64,000 nucleotides of DNA, from NCBI GenBank assembly GCA_963772265.1, contig CAVYWS010000006.1, forward strand, positions 1-64,000, read 5' to 3'. Within the stretch, counting starts at the first letter, position 1, and the number at the start of each line of letters is the position of its first letter. The stretch is from Mayfieldus sp963772265 (GTDB lineage: Bacteria; Actinomycetota; Thermoleophilia; Solirubrobacterales; 70-9). The translations under genes were made by a program, and so were the position numbers. Below are positions 38,185 through 47,740 of the stretch, piece by piece. The notes under the pieces were generated by a model. That model was not told where the DNA came from. It saw only the letters and a program-made list of their open reading frames with translations, and did not search any database.

Positions 38185-40097
38185 TTAGGAGGCTCGCTCC
38201 TCGGCCATCGCTGAAGAGGGCCCCGCACTCCCCGGGTCCCGTCCTCGGCTCTCCACGATCACCCGACACGGCCGGTTGGCGAGCACGTGGCGGGCGGTCG
38301 GTCCGAGCAGCCGCTCGTCGCTGGGCGCGTGGTCGGTGCTGAGGTAGATGAGGTCCGAGCGGCGCTCGATCGCCTCCTTGACGATCGTCTTGCCGGGGTT
38401 GCGGGAGCGGATCAGCTTGGCGCGGACCTTGAGCCGCCGTGCTCGCGCCTGAAGGCGGGCCACCTCGAGCACGTTGCGGCCCAGCTCCTCCTCCCGCTCG
38501 AGGGCTTGGTGGAGCTTCAGCTTCGGCGGCACCCGCAGCACGAAGAGCGCCTCCACCTCGGCGTCCGGCCCAACCAGCTTGGCGGCCCTGGCCATCGCCT
38601 CGGTGCTGACGTCGGTGCCGAAGATCGGCACCAACGCGGAGCGATAGGAGACCTCGTAGGAAGCCGAGTGGGCGCTGGGGTCGCTCGATTCGGTATTGCC
38701 GGCGGGGATCGAGCCCCCTGCGACGGCGGTAGAGGAGGTAGCCGGCCACCCCCGCGATCATCCAGCCGGTTCCCACGTAGCGGGCCTCAGTGTGGAGGGC
38801 GACGACCGATGCGAACGCGATTCCGGTCCCGATCGCGCCGAGGACGGCCGTCATCGGCACGGGCTTCCCCCTTACTCGCACGTTCCACGGCGCCCGGTAG
38901 GGGCGGTCTCGCGTCGGGTCGCGGAGGCGCAGGGCGACGATCGAGACGTGGGCGATCGTGAACGAGAGCATCGCGCCGAAGCTGTAGAGGTTGCCCAGGA
39001 AGTCGGTCTGGCCTGGGATCAGCAAGACGATCGCAATCGCCGAGAAGAAGGCGATCGTGAACCACGGCGTCCGGTAGCGATGGTGGAGCCGGCAGAACGG
39101 CACCGGGAAGCTGGCGATGCTCCGAAAGCGACCAGGACAGCCGCGAGATCCCGATCATCCCGGCGTTGGTGGCGACGATCAGGATCGTCGCCGCGAGGAT
39201 GCCGATGTAGTACCGAGCGGCGGTCTGGACGGCGCCGTGCAGGTCGAGGGCGGAGACGATCCCCAGCACGGGGTCGTCCTTATAGGTTGTGCCGAGCTGG
39301 GTCGCGTAGTGCCCCGCGGCGTCCTGGGTGACCGGGAGCGCCGACATCGACACGATCGAGATCCCGGCGAAGATGCCGAGCACCGCGATCAGCACGTAGT
39401 TCACGGTGCGCGGGACGTCGCGCCCGGGTCGCGCGCCTCCTCCGCCATGTTCGAGACGGTTTCGATCCCCGTGTAGGCGATCATCGAGATCGAGACCGCG
39501 AACAGGAGCTGGCTGTAGGAGGGCGCGACGCCCAGGTGGTACCTGGCTTACGAGCAGCGACGGGTCGAGGACCACGGACCGCGCCCAGGCCCACGAGCGC
39601 GACCTGGGTGAGCAGGTCGGTGACCGCGAGGAAGACGTTGACCCTGGTCGACTCGCCGATGCCCCGGATATTCAGGAGGGCGAGGATCGCGATGACGCCC
39701 GCGCCGCCGATCACGTCGCCAGGCCCGTGCCCGAGCGCCGGGAAGAAGACGCTCAAGTAGTGGGGCACGAAGAAGGCGGAGATCGCAACCGTGATGATGT
39801 AGTCGAGCGACAGGCCCCAGCCGGCGAAGAAGGACACCAGCTCGTTGAAGGCGTGGCGGGCGAACGAGGAGGAGCCCCCGCCTCGGGGAACATCGAGGCG
39901 CCCTCAGCGTAGGTCTTGGCGGTGAGCGCGAACAGCCCGCCGGCGAAGACGAAGACCACCGGGGTCAGGCCCAGCGCGTGGGCGGCGACCAGCCCGAGCG
40001 CGTAGTAGATCGACGAGCCGACGTTCCCGTAGGCGGTCGCGAACAGGCCCGGCACGCCCACGCTTCGGCGAAGCCCGCGCTCCTTCAGCTGGGCCAC
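38185..40097 (-). CDS. APC-superfamily permease with C-terminal universal stress (USP) domain, frameshifted
   Basis: About 637 aa. N-terminal APC transporter: SVGVPGLFATAYGNVGSSIY, YALGLVAAHALGL, FAGWGLSLDYIITVAISAFF, LALLNIRGIGES, ILIVATNAGMIGISRLSWSL, YSFGAMLSFTIAHVSIVALR. C-terminal USP domain: PIFGTDVSTEAMARAAKL to RRSDLIYLSTDH and LLGPTARHVL. At least five breaks (about 38650, 39110, 39430, 39550, 39880). APC plus cytosolic USP is the plan of KimA-type potassium importers and of some amino-acid permeases. Next to kdp genes, so a K+ or osmolyte role is plausible. GTG 40097. Confidence 0.75.
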
Positions 40098-40144
40098 GGC
40101 TCATGTTTCACCTAGGGAGGCCCTGTTAAGGGCCGCGCCGCGTA

Positions 40145-40157
40145 GAGATTTCGCTAA
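40145..40157 (-). promoter_or_regulatory. Putative KdpE operator, copy 1 (TTAGCGAAATCTC)
   Basis: Identical 13-mer occurs at 47040-47052 ahead of kdpFACB, with similar flanks (ACG then GGCGCGG on the minus strand). This copy lies 48 bp before the permease start and overlaps the stop codon of the USP gene. Two copies in one locus, each upstream of a potassium-type transport gene, suggest a shared regulator binding site; KdpE is the obvious candidate. Inference. Confidence 0.45.
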
Positions 40158-40727
40158 GACGCGTCGGCGGCCGGCTCGATCGGGGCACTGACGACGTCGC
40201 CGCGCCTGGGGGCGCGCGGGGCGCAGGACGACGACCTCCTCCGGGGCCCGCTCGAGCAGCCAGGCGACGTCGTCGGCGGCGAAGCCGTCGCCGCCATTGG
40301 TGGCCGCTGGGATCACGATCCGCTCGTAGTCCTCGTGCTCGAGCAGCATCTGCAGCGCATGGCGGTTGTCGCGGCCGCGCTCGATGCGGCTGTCGACGGG
40401 CACGTTGCTCTTCGCGGCGCGATGCTCGATCGCGTCCAGCAGCGGCAGCGCCGCTTCGCACTCCCGCGGCATCGGGCTGTCGAGCGGCATCTGGCGCGGC
40501 ACCTCCACCAGGTAGATGGGGACGAGCGTCGCGTTCTCGGCCCGGGACAGGCGCAGCGCGGCCTCCAGGGCGCGCTCTGAGAGCGCCTCGCCGACGAACG
40601 GGAACGCGATCCGCTTGGTCCGGCGCTCGCGGAAGAAGTGGCGGCGGCGGCGCTCGCGGACGATAGGCGACGGCGCCGAGGCCGGCCGCCAGCGCCAACG
40701 ATTACGACCCAGCAGCTCGGCGCTCAC
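40154..40727 (-). CDS. Universal stress family protein (frameshift near the end)
   Basis: About 190 aa. USP-like alpha/beta fold: KRIAFPFVGEALSERALEAA, ATLVPIYLVEVPRQMP, and LEHEDYERIVIPAATNG with a C-terminal APEEVVVLRPA strand. An Arg-rich N-terminal stretch precedes it. GTG 40727 overlaps the stop of the KdpD sensor gene (GTGA). One extra C near 40211 hides the true end; correcting it gives RRGDVVSAPIEPAADAS and TAG at 40154. Confidence 0.7.
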
Positions 40728-41857
40728 CGCTCCTCCTCCTCGGTCAGCTCGGAGCGGTCCGCGACCACTCGCAGATCGACCCCGGGAGCTGGCGCAGGAT
40801 CTTGCTCGGGAGGCCCTCGCTGAAGCGCGCCCAAGCCGCCGCGGCAGCTTCGGGACCCCCATCAGGATGTAGGTGGTGCCGCGCTCGCGCGCCACCCGGG
40901 CGGCGGTCTCGGCGACGTCGTCGCCCTCCTCGACGATCAGGTTCGCGCCGAGCAGCGATGCGAGTCGCCGCAGCGCGTCGAGCTGCTGCTCGCTCCTCCG
41001 GCTTCGGATCGCGTCCGGCGGCCGAACGATCAGGACGATCCAGCGGCGCTTCAGCCGCTGGGCCGAGCGCCAGGCGCGCCGCAGTACCCTCTGCTCGCGC
41101 GGCTTTGGCTCGATCAGCGCCAGCAGGTGCTCGCCGACCGCCTGCGGGCCGCGGTCTGGCAAGCCGATCCTCGCCCGGGCGACCGACCCGCTCGACGCTG
41201 AGCCGCTTCGCCTCGACGTCCTCGGCGACCTGGCGCAGCGCCAGCTCGCGCAGCGCGGCCAGGTTCTCGATCTTGAAGAAGTTGTTGAGCGCCGCGTCGA
41301 TCGAGCGCCCCGGATAGACCTTGCCCGCCTGCAGGCGACTGGATCAGCGCCTCCGGCGTGACGTCGATCAGCACCACCTCGTCGGCGCTCTGCAAGCACC
41401 TCGTCGGGGAAGGTCTCGCGGACCCGCACCCCGGTCAGCTCGGTCACCTGGTCGTTGAGCGACTCGAGGTGCTGGACGTTTACGGTCGAGAAGACGTCGA
41501 TGCCCTCCGCCAGCACGTCCTCGATGTCTTCGTAGCGCTTCTCGTGCTCGACCCCGGGAGCGTTGGTGTGGGCCAGCTCGTCGATAAGGCAAAGCTCCGG
41601 GGCCCGGTCGAGGATCGCCGGCAGGTCCATCTCCTCGACCACGGTGCCTCGGTACTCGACCCGGCGGCGCGGAATCATCTCCAGGCCCTCCGCCTGGGCG
41701 GCGGTCTCCGGCGCGATCGTGAGGCTCGAGGTAGCCGATCACGACGTCGCGCCCGGCCGCCTTCTCGGCCTGGCCCTCCTGCAGCATGCGGTAGGTCTTG
41801 CCGACCCCGGCGTGCCATCCCGAGGAAGATCTTGTAGTGGCCTCCGACGCTCGACAT
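40724..41857 (-). CDS. Free-standing KdpD N-terminal sensor with USP domain, frameshifted
   Basis: About 377 aa. KdpD sensor domain: P-loop region GVGKTYRMLQEG, GRDVVIGYLEPHDR, RRVEYRGTVVEEMDLPAILD, DELAHTNAPG, EDVLAEGIDVFSTVNVQHLESL, VLIDVTPEAL. Then a USP domain to YILMGVPKLP. The protein stops at TGA 40724 without the four-helix membrane block, GAF and kinase domains of normal KdpD; these are in a separate gene at 47740-49149. Breaks near 41820, 41715, 41395, 41340, 41170 and 40830. Start ATG 41857. Likely binds ATP and/or c-di-AMP and acts in trans. Confidence 0.78.
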
Positions 41858-41877
41858 GCGCTCATTCTCGCCCTCGA

Positions 41878-42200
41878 TCAGGTTCGGGCTCCCTGCAGCG
41901 TGGCGATCCCGATCTCCAGCTCGTCCCGAAGCTGACTCCCTCGTAGAGGGCGCGAACAGGAGGCGCGCCGCCGTCGCTGAGCAGCCGGTTGAGCATCGCG
42001 GCGCCGGGTGCAGTAGACGGCCCCATCGACCTCGAGCATCGCCTGGATCTGCCGCAGCTGCGGCTCGGCCGAGCGCGATCTCCTCACGATTCACCGGCAC
42101 AGCCGAGGAAAGGACGCGCCGCGGCCGGTCGGCTTCTGCGAGCACGCGAGCGATGCCCGGCTGCGAGCTCCTTGCGGCTGCGCTCGCTGGTCAGCTGGTC
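41878..42200 (-). CDS. Small conserved hypothetical protein (frameshifted)
   Basis: In the 520-bp gap between kdpB and the KdpD sensor gene, three frames join to about 105 aa: SERSRKELAAGIARVLAEA, RRVLSSAVPVNREEIA, EPQLRQIQAMLEVDG, AAMLNRLLSDGGAPPVRALY and RDELEIGIATLQGART, then TGA 41878. I believe short proteins with the SSAVPVNR...LLSDGxxPLY pattern recur in Thermoleophilia, often near other operons; function unknown. The exact start is unresolved (no ATG; the upstream frame is open). 42201-42377 shows nothing else. Confidence 0.5.
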
Positions 42201-42377
42201 GGGCCCGGTATGGCAAGCAGCTACCGACTGGTCAGCGGATCGGCGCCCAGCGGCCAAGTTCCCTATCGAGGCTCGAACGGTGCAGCGGAGGCCCGCATAC
42301 CGGGTCAGCGGACCGACCCGCTCCGGGGCCTCGAGCGCTGCATCGCCGCGCTCCAGCGATAATCTGGATGTCGTGAA

Positions 42378-44398
42378 CTAGGGCGAGACCCGCCGACGCC
42401 GTAGATAAGCAGGTTGCGCCGCAGCAGCGCGTTGGCGCCGATCGGCCGGTAGCGGACCCCGCGCAGCGCCAGCGGCACCAGCAGCGGGATGATCAGCGCG
42501 TTGAAGACGATCGCCGAGATGATCGCCGAGAGGGGGGTCCCCAGGTTCATGACGTTGAGGTCGTCCAGCGGGCCCCTGCCGCCCCCGCTGGCGTAGGTGA
42601 AGGCGAACAGCGCCGGCAGGATCGCGAAGTACTTGGCGACGTCGTTGGCGATCGAGAAGGTGGTCAGCGCCCCGCGGGTGATCAGCAGCTGCTTGCCGAT
42701 CTCGACGATCTCGATGAGCTTCGTCGGATTGGAGTCGAGGTCGACCATGTTGCCGGCCTCGCGCGCCGCCTGGGTGCCGGTATTCATCGCCACGCCGACG
42801 TCGGACTGCGCCAGCGCCGGGGCGTCGTTGGTGCCGTCGCCGGCCATCGCGACCATCCGGCCCTCGGCCTGCTCCTTGCGGATCAGCTCCAGCTTCTCCT
42901 CCGGCGTCGCCTCGGGAAGGAAGTCGTCGACCCCGGCCTCCTCGGCGATCTTCGCCGCGGTCAGCCGGTTGTCGCCGGTCACCATCACGGTGCTGATCCC
43001 CATCCGGCGCAGCTCGTCGAACCGCGCGCGCATGCCTTCCTTGATGATGTCCTTGAGGTAGATGACGCCGAGAACGTCGCCGTTGCGGGAGACGGCCAGC
43101 GGCGTGCCGCCCTCGCGCCCGATGCGGTCGAGCTCGATCCTGAAGCTCTGCCGGCGGCGTTCCTCCCTGCTCGGCGATCCAGCTCGCGATCGCATCGCCC
43201 GCGCCCTTGCGGTAGCGGTCGCCGTTGACGTCGACGCCGCTCATTCGCGTCTGCGGCCGTGAAGGGGACGAAGGTGGCCTCATGGCTCTGCAGCTCGCGC
43301 TCGCGGATCCCGAAGTTCTTCGCCAGCACGACGACCGAGCGCCCCTCCGGAGTCTCGTCGGCAAGCGAGGAGAGCTGCGCGGCCTCGGCGAGCTCGCTTC
43401 TCCTCGACGCCCGGCATCGGGATGAACTCGGTCGCCTCGCGGTTGCCGAGGGTGATCGTGCCGGTCTTGTCGAGCAGCAGCACGTCGACGTCCCCGGAGG
43501 CCTCGACCGCGCGGCCGGAGAGCGCCAGCACGTTGCGGCGCACGAGCCGGTCCATGCCGGCGATCCCGATCGCCGACAGCAGGGCACCGATCGTGGTCGG
43601 GATCAGCGCCACCAGCAGCGCGATCAGGGTCACGACCGAGGCGTCGGTGTGGGCGAACTCCGCGAAGGGCCGCAGCGACACGACGACGAAGAGGAAGATG
43701 ATCGTCAGCCCGGCAAGCAGGATGTTCAGCGCGATCTCGTTCGGCGTCTTGCGGCGCTCGGCGCCCTCGACCAGGGCGATCATCCGGTCGAGGAAGCTCT
43801 GGCCGGCCTCCTGGGTGATCTCGACCACGATCCGGTCCGAGAGAACCCGGGTGCCGCCGGTCACGGCGCTGCGGTCGCCGCCGGACTCGCGCACCACCGG
43901 CGCCGACTCGCCGGTGATCGCCGACTCGTCGACCGTCGCGATGCCCTCGACGATCGTTCCGTCACCGGGGATCAGCTCGCCGGCCTCGACCACGACCACG
44001 TCTCCGCGCCGCAGCTCCGAGGCGGGCTTCTCGCCTCCGTCGCGCAGGTGCGCGGCGGTCTCGGTGCGCATCGCTCGCAGGCTGTCCGCCTGCGCCTTGC
44101 CGCGGCCCTCGGCTAGCGCCTCCGCCAGGTTGGCGAAGACCACTGTCAGCCAGAGCCAGACGCCGATCGTGAACGCGAACCAGGCGGGCTCGTTGCCGCC
44201 TCCGAGCGGCGAGCCTCCGAAGACCTGGATCAGCCAGCCGACCGAGGTCATCACGGCCCCGATCTCGACCACGAACATCACCGGGTTGCGGAGCTGGTGC
44301 CGCGGGTCGAGCTTGCGCAGCGAGTCGATCGCGGCGTTGGCGAGGATCGTGCGGTCGAAGAGGGAACGGGGCTCGTTGCGAAGCGTCTGGTCGGTCAT
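42378..44398 (-). CDS. kdpB: Potassium-transporting P-type ATPase B subunit (frameshifted)
   Basis: About 673 aa. Energises K+ uptake by KdpFABC. MFVVEIGAVMTS near the N-terminus, actuator ITGESAPV, phosphorylation site LLLDKTGTITLGN, hinge GDGTNDAPALAQSDVG, and C-terminal helices ending YGVGG. Breaks near 43395, 43245, 43165 and at the very end, where one missing G would give VSP and TAG 42378. ATG 44398 overlaps the kdpC stop (ATGA). Canonical operons place kdpB between A and C; here it follows C. Confidence 0.93.
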
Positions 44399-45049
44399 GG
44401 GGTTGGTGCCTCCCGGTCCAGTGCGAGGTTGAGCTCGAGGACGTTCACGCCCGGCTCCCCGAGGACGCCGAGGGCGCGGCCGTCGGTGTTCTCGTCGACC
44501 AGCTCGTTGACCCGATCCAGCGAGATCCCGCGCACCTCGGCGACGCGATGCGCCTGGATGCGGGCGTTGGCCTGCGAGATGTGCGGATCGACGCCGGAGG
44601 CCGACTGCTGGACTGCATCCGGCGGGATGTCGGGGATCGTCAGCCCCGGGTTGTAGCGGCCGCTCGAGGGCGAGGTAGGCCCTCGCGTTGTCGACGACGA
44701 CCTGCTTCAGCTCAGCACTGTTGGGGCCAAGATTGCTGAAGCCGGTGGCGTTCGCCGCATAGCCGGTGGCCGAGGGACGGCTCTGGAAGTAGCGCTTGTC
44801 GGGCTCGGTGATCACGTTCCCGTCGGCGTCGGTCTTCGGCTTGCCATCCTTGCCCAGGACCGGCTTCTGGAACGACTGGCCGATCAGCTTCGAGCCCACG
44901 GTGCGGCCGTCGACCTCGACCCGGCTTCCGTCCGCCTTGTTGGGGAACAGCACCTGGGTGACCCCGGTGATCGCGAGCGGGTAGGCCAGCCCCAGCAGGA
45001 GGCTGAAGACGACGATCGCGAGGACGGACTGGATGGCGTCGCGGCGCAT
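44395..45049 (-). CDS. kdpC: Potassium-transporting ATPase C subunit (one frameshift)
   Basis: About 217 aa. One N-terminal TM (AIVVFSLLLGLAYPLAITGV), then FPNKADGSRVEVDGRTVGS, LIGQSF, YFQSRPSATGY, NLGPNSAEL, and after a break near 44665 the region DPHISQANARIQAHRVAEVRG. Stabilises the KdpFABC complex. Starts a few bases after kdpA ends and is coupled to kdpB. Confidence 0.93.
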
Positions 45050-45051
45050 GG

Positions 45052-46811
45052 TCAGAAGAGCTGCGTGGTCAGGGACTGGGCGATCGGGCCGAGCAGCAGC
45101 GCCGGCACGAAGGTGAGCAGGGCGACGAGGAGGATCGTCGCCACGAGAAGGACTACGAAGACCGGGCTGTCGGTGCGCATCGTGCCGCGACCGACCGGCG
45201 CGACCCGCTCGCCGGCAAGCGCCCCCGCGGTCGCGAGAGCCGCCAGCAGCGGGATGAAGCGCCCCAGCATCATCGTCACCCCGCCCGCCAGGTCGGCGAA
45301 GGTGATCCCGTAGGCGCCGACGTTGCCGGGCGCGTTGGGCTGCACGAAGCCGGTGTAGCCGGCGAAGGCGGAGCCGTTGTTGTTGGCCTGCGAGGTGTAG
45401 GCGTAAAGCGACTCAGTGAACCCCTGCGGGCCAGGGTTGAAGATCGACTCCGTCCCGTAGGGGCTGGCCACCGCCCAGGCGGTCATGAAGAGGACCAGCA
45501 TCGGGACGACCAGGACGCCGATCAGGACCAGCTTCATCTCACGTGCGCCGATCTTCTTGCCCATGAACTCCGGCGTGCGGCCGACCATCAGGCCGGCTAT
45601 GAACACCGCCAGGAGGACGAACAGCAGCATCCCGTAGAGGCCCGAGCCGACCCCGCCGAACACCACCTCCCCGATCATCATGTTGGACAGCGGCACGGAG
45701 CCGCCAAGGCCTGTGTAGGAGTCGTGGGCGGAGTCGACCGAGCCGTTGGAGGCGTCGGTGGTGGCGGTGGCCCAGAGGGTCGAGTCGGCGATCCCGAAGC
45801 GCTGCTCCTTGCCCTCCAGGTTGCCGCCCGTGGTGCCGTCGCCGGCGTCGGCGCTGATCTGGGCAGCGTGCTGGGCCGGCGATCCGTGCTGCTCGGCGGC
45901 GTAGGCGATCGTAAGCCCGCCGACGAACATCACGATCATCGCCGCGTAACAGCGCCCAGCCCTGGCGCCGGTTGCCGATCATGCGGCCGAACTGGGCCGT
46001 CGCCGCGGCCGGGATCAGGAGGATGAAGAGGCACTCGACGAAGTTCGAGAACTGGGTTGGGTTCTCGAACGGCATCGTCGAGTTGACGTTGAAGAACCCG
46101 CCGCCGTTGGTGCCGAGCTGCTTGATCGCGATCTGCGAGGCGGTCGGGCCGAGGGCCAGGGTCTGGTCGAGCCCGGTGACGGTCTTGAAGCTCACCGACC
46201 CCGAGAGCGTCTGGATCGACTCCCTGCGAGACCAGGATCAGCGCGCCGACGATCGAGAGCGGGAGCAGGATGTAGAGCACCGAGCGGGTGAGGTCCTGCC
46301 AGAAGTTGCCCAGCTCGTGGCCGCTGCGGCTGGCGAAGCCGCGGATCACCGCCGCGAGGACCGCCATCCCGACCCCGGCGGAGACGAAGTTCTGCACCGC
46401 CAGCCCGAACATCTGGCTGAAGTAGGAGAGCGTGGTCTCGCCGCCGTAGTACTGCCAGTTGGTGTTGGTGATGAACGACGAGGCGGTGTTGAACGAGACG
46501 TCCCAGCTGCCCGAGTGGAAACCCTCCGGGTTGAAAGGATGGATCCCCTGGGTGCGCAGGATGACGTAGAGGACGACCCAGAAGAGGGCGCTGAAGACGA
46601 GCGTCGTGCGCGCGTATGCCTTCCAGTCCTGGCCGCTGTTTGGATCGACGCCGATCACGCGATACGTCAGGCGCTCGATCGGGCCGACGACCGGGTCCAG
46701 GAACGTGGGCCTGCCCTGGTACACGCGCGCCATGTAGCCGCCGAGCAGCGGCGTCAGCGCGGTCAGCACGGCGACGTAGATCGCGATCTGGAGCCAGCCC
46801 TGGAGGGTCAT
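45052..46811 (-). CDS. kdpA: Potassium-transporting ATPase A subunit (two frameshifts)
   Basis: About 586 aa, the K+ channel-like subunit. Selectivity-filter-type segments SFITNTNWQYYGG, KQLGTNGGGFFNVNST, and GITFADLAGG; early motif GGYMARVY. Breaks near 46220 (within SQGVDPIQTLSGS-type sequence) and near 45945 (join: GWALLAAMIVMFVGG). ATG 46811 directly follows the kdpF stop. Confidence 0.94.
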
Positions 46812-46901
46812 CTAGAGGCGCTCCCCGCGCAGCAGGGCGTAGAGCAGGTAGGCGAAGACCAGCACCGAAACCGCGAGGCCGAAACCCTCGGCGGCGCTCA
46901 T
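46812..46901 (-). CDS. kdpF: KdpF subunit
   Basis: 29 aa, a single hydrophobic helix: VLVFAYLLYALLRGERL. Length and the YLxYALL pattern match KdpF, which stabilises the Kdp complex. ATG overlaps the stop of the upstream 27-aa peptide (ATGA), and the TAG stop touches the kdpA ATG. Confidence 0.8.
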   Translation of the reverse strand: MSAAEGFGLAVSVLVFAYLLYALLRGERL

Positions 46902-46981
46902 ACTCGGTTCAGGGCCCAGATCAGGCCGACGAGGCCCGCGAAGGTGAGCAGCGCCATCGCGACTGCGAGAAGATCATCCAT
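46898..46981 (-). CDS. 27-aa single-helix membrane peptide at the head of the kdp operon
   Basis: Begins MDDLLAVAMALLTFAG and ends WALNRV; one predicted TM helix. Tight coupling to kdpF and position just behind the putative operator suggest it is a genuine small gene of the Kdp system. I believe similar tiny ORFs precede kdpF in other actinobacteria; function unknown. Confidence 0.6.
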   Translation of the reverse strand: MDDLLAVAMALLTFAGLVGLIWALNRV

Positions 46982-47039
46982 GCCTCGATGATCGATCCCG
47001 AGCCGCTAAGGCAACGTCAGGATTCCGCGCCGGGCCGTT

Positions 47040-47052
47040 GAGATTTCGCTAA
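47040..47052 (-). promoter_or_regulatory. Putative KdpE operator, copy 2 (TTAGCGAAATCTC)
   Basis: Lies 8 bp past the kdpE stop and about 60 bp before the 27-aa peptide and kdpF, where a promoter for kdpFACB would be. Same 13-mer as 40145-40157. A second TTAGCG follows about 40 bp downstream on the minus strand (47006-47011 region), compatible with an OmpR-type direct-repeat site. Inference from repetition and position. Confidence 0.45.
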
Positions 47053-47059
47053 CGCCCGC

Positions 47060-47740
47060 TCACTCGGCGCGCAGGCGGTAGCCGACCCCGGGCTCGGTGA
47101 TCAGATACCGCGGCCGGGAAGGGTCCGCCTCCAGCTTCGAGCGGATGTGGGCGAAGTGGACGCGCAGGTAGTGGGTCTCGTCCTCGTATCCCGGCCCCCA
47201 GACCTCCTGCAGGAGCTGGCGCTGGGTGACCAGCTTGCCGCGGTGCAGCGCCAGCACCCGCAGCAGATCGAATTCGATCGGGGTCAGGTGGACCTCGGCG
47301 CCGTCGCGGCGCACGCTGCGGTCGGCGAGGTCGATCTCAAGCTCGCCGACCGAGATCCGCGGCTCCCCGAATTCCTCGCCGCCGCGGCGCAGGACGGCGC
47401 GCAGGCGGGCGAGCAGCTCGTCGCTTCCGAAAGGCTTGGTGACGTAGTCGTCGGCGCCCGCATCGAGGGCTCGTACCTTCTCGCGCTCGTCGCCAACCGC
47501 CGAGAGGACGAGGATCGGCAGCTGGCTCCAGGTGCGGACCTCGCGGCAGACCTCGACCCCGCTGCCGTCGGGCAGCACCAGGTCGAGGACCAGGGCGTCC
47601 GGCGGTCGCACCGACAGCGCTCCCAGCGCCTCCTCCTTGTTCTCCGCGGTCTCGACCTCGTAGCCGGCATCGCGCAGGATCACCTTCAGCCCCCGCACGA
47701 TCTGCGGCTCGTCGTCGACGACCAGGACCTTCTGGCCCAT
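47060..47740 (-). CDS. kdpE: KdpE-type response regulator
   Basis: 226 aa. Receiver with VLVVDDEPQIV at the start, VLDLVLPDGSG (phospho-Asp near 53), DDYVTKPFG; winged helix with HLTPIEFDLLRVLALH, TQRQLLQEVWGPGYEDE and EPGVGYRLRAE, all typical of KdpE. Start ATG 47740 overlaps the kinase stop. Controls kdp structural genes in response to K+ limitation. Confidence 0.93.
   Translation of the reverse strand: MGQKVLVVDDEPQIVRGLKVILRDAGYEVETAENKEEALGALSVRPPDALVLDLVLPDGSGVEVCREVRTWSQLPILVLSAVGDEREKVRALDAGADDYVTKPFGSDELLARLRAVLRRGGEEFGEPRISVGELEIDLADRSVRRDGAEVHLTPIEFDLLRVLALHRGKLVTQRQLLQEVWGPGYEDETHYLRVHFAHIRSKLEADPSRPRYLITEPGVGYRLRAE

Noticed and set aside
31177..46811. Programmed frameshifting or alternative genetic code explaining the broken genes
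   Set aside because: Breaks differ in direction, occur mostly in G/C runs without slippery-site plus structure patterns, and hit unrelated genes at random positions.
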